From contig NZ_JAAWWD010000060.1 in assembly GCF_021404545.1 (NCBI RefSeq), positions 1 to 64,000 on the forward strand: 64,000 nt of DNA. The letters are read 5' to 3'. Shown piece by piece: positions 1-8,184 of the stretch; within the stretch, counting starts at the first letter, position 1, and every line of letters begins with the position of its first letter. The translations under genes and the position numbers were made by a program. This DNA comes from Aestuariivita sp. (GTDB lineage: Bacteria > Pseudomonadota > Alphaproteobacteria > Rhodobacterales > Rhodobacteraceae). Below the pieces are notes generated by a model, which worked only from the letters and a program-made list of their open reading frames with translations, made no database searches and was not told the origin of the DNA.

Positions 1-43
1 CCCCGCCTTGCGCCCCGTGGGCGGGAGAGGGTGCTGGTGGTGG

Positions 44-127
44 GGTGTGCGGCGGGGCGGGGGGGGTGGGGGGAGGGGGTGGGGTTCTCGCCCCCCCGCC
101 GGGGTGGGGCCCACCCCCCCCCCCCCC
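44..127. repeat. G-run/C-run low-complexity tract
   Basis: The plus strand has several runs of four or more G separated by one to a few bases (about 50-94), then C-rich sequence ending in 14 consecutive C (114-127). The G half can pair with the C half, and the G half alone fits a G-quadruplex pattern. It lies just beyond the stop codon of the MoxR gene. It could be a structured terminator, a hypermutable homopolymer tract or a sequencing/assembly artefact; the sequence alone cannot separate these. Confidence 0.6.
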
Positions 128-130
128 GCC

Positions 131-153
131 GGTATTTGAAAAGAGAAGAAGAG
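131..153 (-). repeat. Intergenic polypyrimidine element, copy 1
   Basis: Read on the minus strand this is CTTCTTCTCTTTTCAAATACC, placed downstream of the MoxR stop codon. Near-identical strings occur after pyrC and between nuoN and birA, and a partial one after dnaB. It looks like a dispersed intergenic element of the genome; its function is unknown. Confidence 0.55.
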
Positions 154-170
154 GCTGGTCATCACCGGGC

Positions 171-1079
171 TCAGACCGCGTCGAGGGACGCTTTGGCCTC
201 ATCCAGAAGGCGTTTGGCCTCGGAGCCTTGCAGTTTCGCGATATCGTCCTGGTACTTCAGGATCGCGCCCAATGTATCCGAGATCACCTCGGGGCTGAGA
301 TTGATCACATCCAGCGCAAGCAGGCATTTGGCCCAGTCTATGGTCTCGGCCACGCCGGGTTTTTTGAAAAGATCCTCGGTTCTGAGTTTTTGCACGAAGG
401 CCACGACCTCGCGACTGAGCGCAGCGGACGCCTCGGGCGCGCGGGCCTCAAGGATGGCGATTTCGCGGTCGAAATCTGGATAGTCCACCCAATGATAGAG
501 GCAGCGTCGCTTGAGCGCGTCATGCACTTCGCGCGTGCGGTTGGACGTCACGATCACAATCGGCGGCTCGGGCGCGGCGATGGTGCCCAGCTCGGGGATG
601 GTGACCTGAAAATCGCTGAGCGCTTCGAGCAAGAAGGCCTCGAACGGCTCATCCGTGCGGTCCAGCTCATCGATCAAAAGCACGGGCGCGCCGTTTTCAT
701 CCGGGCGCATCGCCTGCAAGAGCGGGCGTTCGATCAGGTATTCGGGGCCGAACAGCTCGGTTTTCAGCGCATCACGATCCGCGCCTCCGGCCGCCTCCGC
801 GGTGCGGATGGCGACCATTTGGGCCGGAAAGTTCCACTCGTAAACCGCGCTGGAAGCATCGAGCCCTTCGTAGCATTGCAGCCGGATCAGGCGGCGGCCC
901 AGCGACGCCGACAACGCCTTGGCGATCTCGGTCTTGCCGACCCCGGCTTCGCCCTCGAGAAACAAAGGCCGCCCCAGCCGCAGGGACAGAAACACCACCG
1001 TGGCCAGCGCCCGCCCGCAGACATAGCCTTGGTTGCCGAGCATCGTCTGCACGGCCTCGATGGATGTGGCTTGGGTCAT
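171..1079 (-). CDS. MoxR-family AAA+ ATPase
   Basis: A 302-aa cytoplasmic AAA+ ATPase of the MoxR type, a family that usually works as a chaperone-like ATPase with a partner carrying a von Willebrand factor A domain to mature or insert metal cofactors. The Walker A motif GEAGVGKT is at residues 43-50, Walker B (VLLIDELD) at about 133-140, and a sensor-1 segment (IVTSN) near 176-180. The ATG is preceded by a good GGGAGGAT ribosome site. The expected partner gene would lie to the left of the window. CoxD-like and generic MoxR assignments are both possible. The gene ends about 40 bases from the homopolymer tract. Confidence 0.85.
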   Translation of the reverse strand: MTQATSIEAVQTMLGNQGYVCGRALATVVFLSLRLGRPLFLEGEAGVGKTEIAKALSASLGRRLIRLQCYEGLDASSAVYEWNFPAQMVAIRTAEAAGGADRDALKTELFGPEYLIERPLLQAMRPDENGAPVLLIDELDRTDEPFEAFLLEALSDFQVTIPELGTIAAPEPPIVIVTSNRTREVHDALKRRCLYHWVDYPDFDREIAILEARAPEASAALSREVVAFVQKLRTEDLFKKPGVAETIDWAKCLLALDVINLSPEVISDTLGAILKYQDDIAKLQGSEAKRLLDEAKASLDAV

Positions 1080-1263
1080 TCGGATCCTCCCTGCCCGGCC
1101 AAGAGGCCACGCGCACCCGCCAAGGTCAAGCGGCCTGTCATCTGGCGCGATCGGGCCGCGCCCTGCGCCGGATTGACGCCACAGACCAGAAATGTCATCA
1201 ATCCCTTAAGAAAATAACGGTATCCGTCGATAAATGGCGCGATCAGAGCAGGCGATCAGATGA

Positions 1264-1276
1264 CCGGATATTCCGG
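1264..1276. promoter_or_regulatory. Short palindrome upstream of the glycan operon
   Basis: CCGGATATTCCGG is a 5-bp inverted repeat with a 3-base centre, ending about 18 bases before the GTG start of the first glycosyltransferase. It may be a hairpin or an operator. The short arms make chance occurrence quite possible. Nothing else was recognised between the MoxR start and this operon. Confidence 0.2.
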
Positions 1277-1294
1277 CACGGGCAAGGCGTTCAG

Positions 1295-2326
1295 GTGCGC
1301 ATAACGACCGTCACATGTGTAAAGAACGAAGGCCCGTTCCTGTTGGAATGGATCGCGTTCAACCGCCTTTTGGGCGTCACGGATTTTCTCGTCTACTCAA
1401 ACGATTGCAGCGACGCGACCGATCGGTTGCTGGATGCGCTGGCGCGGACCGGCTGGCTGACCCACCTGCCCAATCCCGCCCAGGGGCGCAACTACCAGAT
1501 GGAGGCGCTGAAGGACGCGGCAAACCAATCCGTGGTCCTGGAGGCCGATTGGGTCTGGATCGCGGATGTCGATGAGTTTCTCAACATCCATGTGGGCGAT
1601 CATACCATTGCGGCGCTGATCGAGGCATGCGGCGATCCGCAGGCGATCTCGGTCACCTTTCAATTCTTTGCCAATGACGGTGTCGTCGCGTTCGAGGACG
1701 CGCCCGTGATCGCGCAATTCAGGCATTGCCACAATCCCGATCTGTGGTGTGGCGAGACGGCGATTGAGGTCAAATCCCTGATCCGGAACGACTTTCCACT
1801 TCAGTATTACGGCGCGCACCGTCCGTTTTTCCGCAAGAACCTGGCTCCGCGCAAGCGGCCGCGCTGGACCGACGGGTCGGGCCGCGATGTGCCGCACCGG
1901 TTCCTGGTGGCCGCCAACCCGCGCCGCATCCGCCGGTTTCCAGCACGTGGCGCGCGGGACTTCGCGACGCTCAACCACTATGCGCTGCGCTCTGTCGACA
2001 GTTATCTGATTAAGACCGATCGGGGCGATGTGAACCGTGAAAACCGGGTCTTTGACGACACCTATTGGCGCGAGCGAAACGATCCGGCCTGGGAGGATCT
2101 GTCGATCCAGCGCTATCTGCCGGATCTCAAACGCGAGATCGAAGCGCTCAAGGCGCTGCCGGGGGTCGGTGCGCTGCATGACGAGGCCGTCGCACTGCAC
2201 CGGGCGCGCCGCGACGCGCTACTGCGCGCGCCCGCCTATCGCAAGATGCGCGACCAATTGATCGCCGCCCCGAAACTGCCGCCGCAGGAGGAAGCGTTGT
2301 TGCAGTTGCTGGGTCTGGCTCCATGA
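1295..2326 (+). CDS. Glycosyltransferase family 2-like protein
   Basis: A 343-aa protein of the family annotated as glycosyltransferase 2 (Glyco_tranf_2_4 type). It opens with the hallmark segment TCVKNEGPFLLEWIAFNR (about residues 7-24), continues with VYSNDCSDATD (33-43), and has a DxD-like metal/nucleotide-sugar motif DVDEF at 91-95. I chose GTG 1295 because it places the first strand at the N-terminus exactly as in the paralogue at 6026; the frame is open about 230 bases further upstream but that part is not family-like. The C-terminal third is rich in Arg/Leu helices. It overlaps the next gene by an ATGA junction, so it heads a coupled operon. The sugar and acceptor are unknown. Confidence 0.8.
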   Translation: MRITTVTCVKNEGPFLLEWIAFNRLLGVTDFLVYSNDCSDATDRLLDALARTGWLTHLPNPAQGRNYQMEALKDAANQSVVLEADWVWIADVDEFLNIHVGDHTIAALIEACGDPQAISVTFQFFANDGVVAFEDAPVIAQFRHCHNPDLWCGETAIEVKSLIRNDFPLQYYGAHRPFFRKNLAPRKRPRWTDGSGRDVPHRFLVAANPRRIRRFPARGARDFATLNHYALRSVDSYLIKTDRGDVNRENRVFDDTYWRERNDPAWEDLSIQRYLPDLKREIEALKALPGVGALHDEAVALHRARRDALLRAPAYRKMRDQLIAAPKLPPQEEALLQLLGLAP

Positions 2327-2952
2327 GCCTGAAGGTGGTCAACCTGGGCCTGCCCAAATCGGGCACCACCACGCTGGCACGCGCCCTGCGACGGGGATCC
2401 CTGCCCTGTGCCGATCACAGGATTACTCCATGTGTGGGTTGCATAGAAAAAACAGAGTTTTATGTCGGGGAATTGATGTATCACGGCCTCTTCGATCTGG
2501 GAGATCCAGCGGCCTTTCTGGACGGGCTCGACACCGTCTCGGAGAGGCGCGTGCTGCGCGCGGGCCGCTCGCTTTGGCCGCAGACGGATTTTGCGATCAT
2601 CGACGCGCTCCGGCGTCTTCATCCAGAACTGCGGTTCGTGGCCACGCGGCGCGATCCATTCGAGATGTCGCAATCCATGCTGGCCTGGTCCAACCTGGGG
2701 GAGCGGTTGCAGCAGGCCGAAATTCCAGGCCTGCCCGCCGGGTTCGGCGACACAACCAAGGCCCAGACCCAGTGGATCGAGGGGCATTATGCCCATTTGC
2801 GCGCGCTCTTCGAGGGCAGCGACCGGTTTCTGGAGCTCGACGTCTCGGCTCCCGATGCACGCGCCCGGTTGACGGATTTTCTGGGCACCGGACTGCCCTG
2901 GTGGGGACGCATCAACACCAATCCCCTCACCAAAGAGGGGGAGAGGCTGTAA
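2323..2952 (+). CDS. Sulfotransferase family protein (short)
   Basis: A 209-aa P-loop sulfotransferase, predicted to move sulfate from PAPS to a carbohydrate or similar acceptor. The 5'-phosphosulfate loop is PKSGTTT at residues 11-17, and a 3'-phosphate-binding-like segment RRDPFEMSQS lies at 109-118. It is compact for the family but both PAPS-contact segments are present, so it is probably active. The start overlaps the preceding stop (ATGA) and its stop overlaps the next start (TAATG). The setting between two glycosyltransferases suggests a sulfated glycan product; the acceptor is not visible. Confidence 0.8.
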   Translation: MSLKVVNLGLPKSGTTTLARALRRGSLPCADHRITPCVGCIEKTEFYVGELMYHGLFDLGDPAAFLDGLDTVSERRVLRAGRSLWPQTDFAIIDALRRLHPELRFVATRRDPFEMSQSMLAWSNLGERLQQAEIPGLPAGFGDTTKAQTQWIEGHYAHLRALFEGSDRFLELDVSAPDARARLTDFLGTGLPWWGRINTNPLTKEGERL

Positions 2953-5315
2953 TGCGCATCGTGATCCATATCGGCCCTGCCGAGGTCGGGGCGGACCGGC
3001 TGCAAAAGGTACTGGCTGACAAGCGCGAAGCTCTTGAAAGAAAAGGCGTTCTTTTTCCGCGCGTGGCAGGTGCCACGAATCACACCCGGCTTTACATGGC
3101 CGTCACCGACCCCGATCACATAGACCCCTTGCGGTTCAATCGCGGAGTGATCGCGCCCGACGCTCAGACCGATCTGCGCGAAACACTGGCGGATGATCTG
3201 GCGCGTGAGGTGGCGCGCGCGCGCCCTGATCTGTTGCTTCTGTCGGCGCACCAACTGGGCGCATCGCTTCATCGGAGGTCCGAATTGGAGCGGCTGCGGG
3301 CCCTGCTGACCCCATTGTCGGACGATATCCGGTTGGTTGCGCATATTGACGAGCCTGCACGCCTGTTGTCGCGGGTCTATGCGGCGCAGGTGATGGAGGG
3401 GCGCGCCCGCTCGCTCAGCGCTGAGTTGGCCCTGACGGATGCCGCCGACTGGTGGGAGGGCGCCTTGGCCTTTTGTAACGCGATCGATCCCCAAGCTGGG
3501 GTGTTCATCGAAACGCAAGCCCCTCCCTTTTGGCTGGATTATCAGCGCCTTCGGGGATTTTGGGAGGGGGTGTTCGGGGCCGGGAGCCTGGCATTCCGCG
3601 CCTATGACCCGGAGCGGTTCGCGGATGCGGACGTGACCGAAGAAATCCGGCACAGCTTTGGCATTGAGGCGCAGATCGGCAAAGCGCAACCGGAGGCCGC
3701 CGCCACCTTGCCCTCGGCCGCATGGCTGGCCCGCGCGCGGCAGATGAACGCGCTTTTGCTGAAACTGCTTGAGAGCCGCAAACGCATCCTGCCGCGGCCC
3801 TTGTGGCGCAGTTTCCTCCAAGATCTGTTCGTGCCGGGAGACCCCGAGGATCCCGCAACACTTGGCGCCGTGTCGGAACGGTTCAAAGGCGATCTTGCCG
3901 ATCTGATCGCCGAGCAGAGCCTGCCGCCGCGCGCGCTCACGGCCCCGCCCGCGACAGGGCCCTGGGTCGAGGCGGATCCGATGTATGGCTTTCGGGCCTC
4001 TCAATATCTGTTGGGTTTCATGTGGCGGATCAACAAGGCAACAAAGCAGGAGCGTGGCACGCGCGGCGCCGCGTTGGATCAGGTCGGGCAACCCAAGGGC
4101 GATGCCGAAAACGGGCGCAAAGACAACGATCTATCGGACAAAGCCAAAGCGATCATGCCGCCACTGGCAGTCCAGAAGTTCCGCACCCTGGTCACCTCTC
4201 CCTACCGGCCGCACAACCGCATGGGGGCCGTCAATGAAGAGGACCTTGCCGCCGCTTTTACGCCTGCCCCGCGTCGGCCGCTGGCCACGGGATCCAGCGG
4301 CAATGTGATTGTCGGCTGCATGAAGAACGAGGCGCCCTATATCCTGGAATGGATCGCCTATCACCGCGCGGTCGGCGTGGACAATTTCCTGATCTATACC
4401 AACGACTGCTCGGACGGGACCGAAGAGCTGCTTGAACGTCTCGATCAGCTGGGGGTGATCCAGCATCGCAACAACGATGTGTGGAAAGGCAACTCCCCCC
4501 AGCAATACGCGCTCAACCAGGCGCTGGCCGAACCGGTGATCCAAAACGCCGACTGGCTGATCCACATCGACGTGGACGAGTTTATCAATATACGCACCGG
4601 TAACGGCACGCTGGAGGATTTCTTTGCGAAGGTCCCGGATGCCACCAATGTCGCGATGACCTGGCGTCTGTTTGGACATAACGGCGTCACCCGGCTGCGC
4701 GACGATCTGGTGATCGACCAGTTCGAGGCCTGCGCACCGAAATTCTGCCCCAAGCCGCATACGGTCTGGGGGTTCAAAACGATGTTCAAGAACATCGGCG
4801 CCTATGCAAAGCTGTCGTGCCACCGGCCAAACAAGCTGGTCGAGGCGCAGGCGGGTCGGGTTAAATGGGTCAACGGCTCGGGTCAGGACATGACCCGCGA
4901 GGCGATCAAGAACGGCTGGCGCAACTCCAAGAAATCCATTGGCTATGACCTTTTGCAGCTCAATCATTACGCGCTGCGCTCGGCTGAGAGTTTCCTGATC
5001 AAACGGCAACGGGGCCGTGCGCTGCATGTGGACCGATCGATCGGACTGAACTACTGGATCCGCATGGATTGGTCGGATGTCCGCGACATCACGATCAAGC
5101 GGAACGTCCCACGGGTGCGGGCCGAATATGACCGCCTGATGCAGGATGCACGGTTGCGGACGCTGCATCGACAGGGCTTTGCCTGGCATCAGGCCAAGGC
5201 CGCCGAATTGCGCGCCATCCCGGAATTTCGGGATCTCTATACCCAGGCCCTGAGGGTCGAGCTGAACGAGACCGAGCGTGTCGCCTATGCTCTGGCGCTG
5301 GATATGGAGAGCTGA
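2952..5315 (+). CDS. Sulfotransferase-like domain fused to glycosyltransferase
   Basis: A 787-aa two-domain protein. Residues 1 to about 400 resemble a sulfotransferase fold: the opening HIGPAEVGADRLQ matches the usual HIGxxKTGTTSLQ loop, but the catalytic Lys and Thr of the P-loop are replaced. Residues 451-787 are a glycosyltransferase like its neighbours, with VGCMKNEAPYILEWIAYHR at the start and DVDEF at 540-544. A charged linker joins the domains. ATG 2952 overlaps the previous stop (TAATG); the reading frame is open further upstream but there it is a shadow of the sulfotransferase gene. The N-terminal part may bind substrate without transferring sulfate. No frameshift is seen. Confidence 0.8.
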   Translation: MRIVIHIGPAEVGADRLQKVLADKREALERKGVLFPRVAGATNHTRLYMAVTDPDHIDPLRFNRGVIAPDAQTDLRETLADDLAREVARARPDLLLLSAHQLGASLHRRSELERLRALLTPLSDDIRLVAHIDEPARLLSRVYAAQVMEGRARSLSAELALTDAADWWEGALAFCNAIDPQAGVFIETQAPPFWLDYQRLRGFWEGVFGAGSLAFRAYDPERFADADVTEEIRHSFGIEAQIGKAQPEAAATLPSAAWLARARQMNALLLKLLESRKRILPRPLWRSFLQDLFVPGDPEDPATLGAVSERFKGDLADLIAEQSLPPRALTAPPATGPWVEADPMYGFRASQYLLGFMWRINKATKQERGTRGAALDQVGQPKGDAENGRKDNDLSDKAKAIMPPLAVQKFRTLVTSPYRPHNRMGAVNEEDLAAAFTPAPRRPLATGSSGNVIVGCMKNEAPYILEWIAYHRAVGVDNFLIYTNDCSDGTEELLERLDQLGVIQHRNNDVWKGNSPQQYALNQALAEPVIQNADWLIHIDVDEFINIRTGNGTLEDFFAKVPDATNVAMTWRLFGHNGVTRLRDDLVIDQFEACAPKFCPKPHTVWGFKTMFKNIGAYAKLSCHRPNKLVEAQAGRVKWVNGSGQDMTREAIKNGWRNSKKSIGYDLLQLNHYALRSAESFLIKRQRGRALHVDRSIGLNYWIRMDWSDVRDITIKRNVPRVRAEYDRLMQDARLRTLHRQGFAWHQAKAAELRAIPEFRDLYTQALRVELNETERVAYALALDMES

Positions 5316-5318
5316 GCG

Positions 5319-6029
5319 GTGGATGGCACGGCCTGGATCGATCTGACGGATATGGAGTATCTGCATTGCCGCGGCATGAGGTTTCCCAAGGTCCATGACA
5401 TCATTGGCGGTGCAATCCGGCACGGGCTGCGCAATGGCGATTACGAAGCCAAGGAGGCAGAAATCGTCAGCAAAAACATCAAGCCCGAGGACACCGTTCT
5501 GGAACTGGGCGGCGGCATCGGCTTTATCTCGACCCTGGCGGCGACCAAAGGCAAGGCGCGCGCCGTCCACACATTCGAGGCCAATCCCCGGCTGATCCCT
5601 TACATCCGCGCCGTGCACGAGGCCAATGACTGCCCCCATGTCGAAGTCAACAACGCCATTCTGGGAGCGCGCAAGGGTGTGGTCGATTTCTATATCCGCA
5701 AGAACCCGCTGGCCTCTTCCATGAGCGCGGTGCCCAACAAACCAGCGCTGGAGGTCACAAGGGTCGAGATGCGCAACGCCCGACATGAGTTCAAGCGCAT
5801 CAAACCCACCGTGCTGATCTGCGACATCGAAGGGGCCGAGGCCCATCTGATGCCCGCCCTGCCCTTGGACGGTCTGCGCGCGGCCATTCTGGAACTGCAT
5901 CCGCAATGGATCGGGCCCGACGGGATCAACCGCGTCTTTCGGGCCTTCATGGATGCGGGGATGGCCTATTACCCGCGCTTTTCCACCAACAAAGTGGTCT
6001 GTTTCCGCCGGGCCTGGCACGTGACATGA
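5319..6029 (+). CDS. FkbM family methyltransferase
   Basis: A 236-aa SAM-dependent methyltransferase of the FkbM family, which O-methylates sugars and related metabolites. The SAM-binding motif I is VLELGGGIGFIS at residues 60-71, and an acidic ICDIEGAEAH segment follows near residue 168, typical of the family. The start is GTG, 3 bases after the previous stop; a later in-frame ATG (5352) is possible but would trim the N-terminus. It overlaps the next gene by ATGA. In this operon it most likely methylates the glycan made by the neighbouring transferases. Confidence 0.8.
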   Translation: MDGTAWIDLTDMEYLHCRGMRFPKVHDIIGGAIRHGLRNGDYEAKEAEIVSKNIKPEDTVLELGGGIGFISTLAATKGKARAVHTFEANPRLIPYIRAVHEANDCPHVEVNNAILGARKGVVDFYIRKNPLASSMSAVPNKPALEVTRVEMRNARHEFKRIKPTVLICDIEGAEAHLMPALPLDGLRAAILELHPQWIGPDGINRVFRAFMDAGMAYYPRFSTNKVVCFRRAWHVT

Positions 6030-7072
6030 GCAGGCTGGCCGTTCTGACCGTCCGCAATGAAGGCGCCTTCGTGCTGGAGTGGCTTTCGCATCACCGCGCG
6101 ACGGGGTTCACCGATTTCCTGGTCTTTAGCAATGATTGCCAGGACGGCACCGATACCATGCTGGATCGTCTGGCCGAATTGGGTTGGCTGACGCATATCC
6201 GCAATGACGGGCCCTATGACAAACGCGGCATTCAGTTCACCGCGCTCAAGACCGCCGAAAAGCTGGACGTGGTAAAGCGGGCGGACTGGATCCTGCCCCT
6301 CGATGTGGATGAGTTCGTCAATATCCATGTCGGCGACCGCACGCTGGACGCACTGTTTCAGGCACTGCCCGAGGCCACGGCGATCCCGCTGACCTGGCGG
6401 CTTTTTGGCAATGGCGACCAGGTGCGTTTTGCCGACAGACCGGTGACAGAGACATTTACCCGGGCCGCGCCGCTGGATATGCCCTGGCCCTGGCGCTCGG
6501 CCATGTTCAAGACGCTCTATCGCAATGACGGGACCTATCGCAAACTGGGTGTCCACCGCCCGCGCGACCCCGATCCCGACCGCATCGACCAGGCCCGCTG
6601 GTTCGATGGTGAGGGGCGCGAGTTAGGCGATCAGTTTCGCAAACGCCGCATCTTCTCCAATTACGGGCGCTCCAATCACGCGTTGGTACAGCTCAATCAT
6701 TACGCCATCGGCGCGATGGAAAGCTTTGTCGTCAAGGCCGATCGCGGGCGCGCGGTACATTCCGATCACATGCTGGATGTCGATTACTGGGTTGAGCGGA
6801 ACTTCAACACCGAAACCGATACAACCATTCATGCATTGGCGGATCAAAGCCGCCCGCATCTGGAAGGGCTGATGGCCGATGCAACGCTGCACGCGCTGCA
6901 TGAACAGGCGGTCAACTGGCGCAAGGAACGATTCGAAGCGCTTTTGCTTGAGGAGCCATTCCGCGCGCTTTTTGCCCGGCTCTTGATGACACCGCCCTCG
7001 CGCCCGATCTCGGCGGCCACGGCCCGCACGCTGATCGGTTATGCCAATCGCGGCCGCACCGCCAAGGGCTGA
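6026..7072 (+). CDS. Glycosyltransferase family 2-like protein
   Basis: A 348-aa paralogue of the first gene of the operon. It shares LTVRNEGAFVLEWLSHHR at the N-terminus, VFSNDCQDGTD (33-43) and the DxD-type motif DVDEF at 93-97, and ends with the same helical C-terminal region. The ATG overlaps the FkbM stop codon; the upstream extension of the frame is a shadow of the methyltransferase. It is the last gene of the operon and is followed by a 129-bp AT-richer intergenic region. Cytoplasmic and no membrane segment visible. Donor and acceptor unknown. Confidence 0.8.
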   Translation: MSRLAVLTVRNEGAFVLEWLSHHRATGFTDFLVFSNDCQDGTDTMLDRLAELGWLTHIRNDGPYDKRGIQFTALKTAEKLDVVKRADWILPLDVDEFVNIHVGDRTLDALFQALPEATAIPLTWRLFGNGDQVRFADRPVTETFTRAAPLDMPWPWRSAMFKTLYRNDGTYRKLGVHRPRDPDPDRIDQARWFDGEGRELGDQFRKRRIFSNYGRSNHALVQLNHYAIGAMESFVVKADRGRAVHSDHMLDVDYWVERNFNTETDTTIHALADQSRPHLEGLMADATLHALHEQAVNWRKERFEALLLEEPFRALFARLLMTPPSRPISAATARTLIGYANRGRTAKG

Positions 7073-7079
7073 ACCCGCC

Positions 7080-7201
7080 GACAGAACCCAGGGCCGCATC
7101 AAACTGGCCCGAATTTTTCTCAATTTTGCCGTATTGCGAAAATAGCTTAGATTGCTATCGGAACAGCCCGCAGATGGCTGGCGCATTGAGGATCAAGTAA
7201 G
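7080..7201 (+). promoter_or_regulatory. AT-rich intergenic region with inverted repeat
   Basis: This gap between the glycan operon and the next gene is noticeably more AT-rich than its surroundings. It contains an inverted repeat ATAGC-N7-GCTAT at 7142-7158, preceded by an imperfect one (ATTTTGCC / GCGAAAAT, about 7120-7143). It probably holds the promoter of the gene at 7202, but no convincing -35/-10 pair could be fixed. Confidence 0.3.
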
Positions 7202-8131
7202 ATGCAGGACACGCCCCGCAGCCTGGAAAAATCCCTGGCAGGCCTCGACAAACAGGCGTGGAAGGCCGAACTGGCCAAGCTCGCGGAAGAGTGCGGCATG
7301 TTCCAGCCATTGGGCGACAAGCATTTCGCGACCTTCATCGAAGACAAGAACACCCTTTTGGTCACGTTTGAGACAGTCGACGGCATTCGCACCTTGTCGG
7401 AGGATGCACAGCCTTTGGGCTTTGATATGATCGGCGCATTGGGATGGTCCCATCTGGCGGTGATCTCGGATGGGGATACCTGGTTTCGCGACCCGCTGAT
7501 CTATGGCTTTTTCGACCGGCTGATCGATGATGGCTTTTTCGAGGGTTTTGAAAAGATCGTGTTTTACGGCGCGGGTCCCTGCGGCTACGCCGCAGCCGCC
7601 TATTCGGTGGCGGCCCCCGGTGCGACGGTGATCGCGATCCAGCCTCAGGCGACGCTCGATCCGCGCATGACCGAATGGGACGAACGCTTTCCCGAAATGC
7701 GGCGCACATCGTTTACGGATCGCTATGGCTACGCGCCCCAGATGCTCGAAGCGGCCGAACAGGCCTATATCCTTTATGACCCGCGCGAAGATCTCGATGC
7801 GATGCATTCCGCGCTGTTCGAGCGCGCGAATGTCACCCGCCTGCGTCTGCCGATGATGGGCGGAGCGCTGCAAACCAGCCTCATCGACATGCACATCGTT
7901 TATCGGATGATTGTCCAGGCGGGCCAGGGCAAGTTTTCCGAAAGGGCGTTTTACCGGATGTATCGCGCACGCCGGGATTATCCGCCCTATCTGCGCAATG
8001 TCCTGGCGCGGCTGGACCGGGACGAGCGCGAGACGCTGTCCATGGCGCTGTGCCGCAATGTCACTTCGCGCATGCATGCTCCGAAGTTCGGGCGCAGGCT
8101 GGTGCAACTGGAACGCGCAAAGGCGAACTGA
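7202..8131 (+). CDS. Conserved protein of unknown function (309 aa)
   Basis: A 309-aa cytoplasmic protein. From memory, similar roseobacter proteins carry the label phosphoadenosine phosphosulfate reductase, but no PAPS-reductase signature or catalytic Cys motif is visible here. A central segment VFYGAGPCGYAAAAYSVAAPG (about residues 121-141) looks like a nucleophile-elbow or glycine-rich turn of an alpha/beta fold, followed by a strand VIAIQPQA. AGGA lies 9 bases before the ATG. It stands alone behind its own AT-rich upstream region. Position next to a sulfotransferase operon is suggestive but proves nothing. Confidence 0.7.
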   Translation: MQDTPRSLEKSLAGLDKQAWKAELAKLAEECGMFQPLGDKHFATFIEDKNTLLVTFETVDGIRTLSEDAQPLGFDMIGALGWSHLAVISDGDTWFRDPLIYGFFDRLIDDGFFEGFEKIVFYGAGPCGYAAAAYSVAAPGATVIAIQPQATLDPRMTEWDERFPEMRRTSFTDRYGYAPQMLEAAEQAYILYDPREDLDAMHSALFERANVTRLRLPMMGGALQTSLIDMHIVYRMIVQAGQGKFSERAFYRMYRARRDYPPYLRNVLARLDRDERETLSMALCRNVTSRMHAPKFGRRLVQLERAKAN

Positions 8132-8184
8132 CGCCGCACACACGGCATCTTTCCCACCCCGCATGGCTGTGCTAGCGGGGGATC

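Noticed and set aside
45-1217. Long plus-strand frame (390 codons) opposite the MoxR gene
   Set aside because: Antisense shadow; its translation is basic and low-complexity, while the minus strand encodes a clear ATPase.
1064-1294. N-terminal extension of the first glycosyltransferase
   Set aside because: The extra 77 residues are not present in the paralogues; GTG 1295 fits the family start.
2787-4091. 434-codon minus-strand frame opposite the fusion gene
   Set aside because: Shadow of the fusion gene; no domain pattern and high Arg/Gln content.
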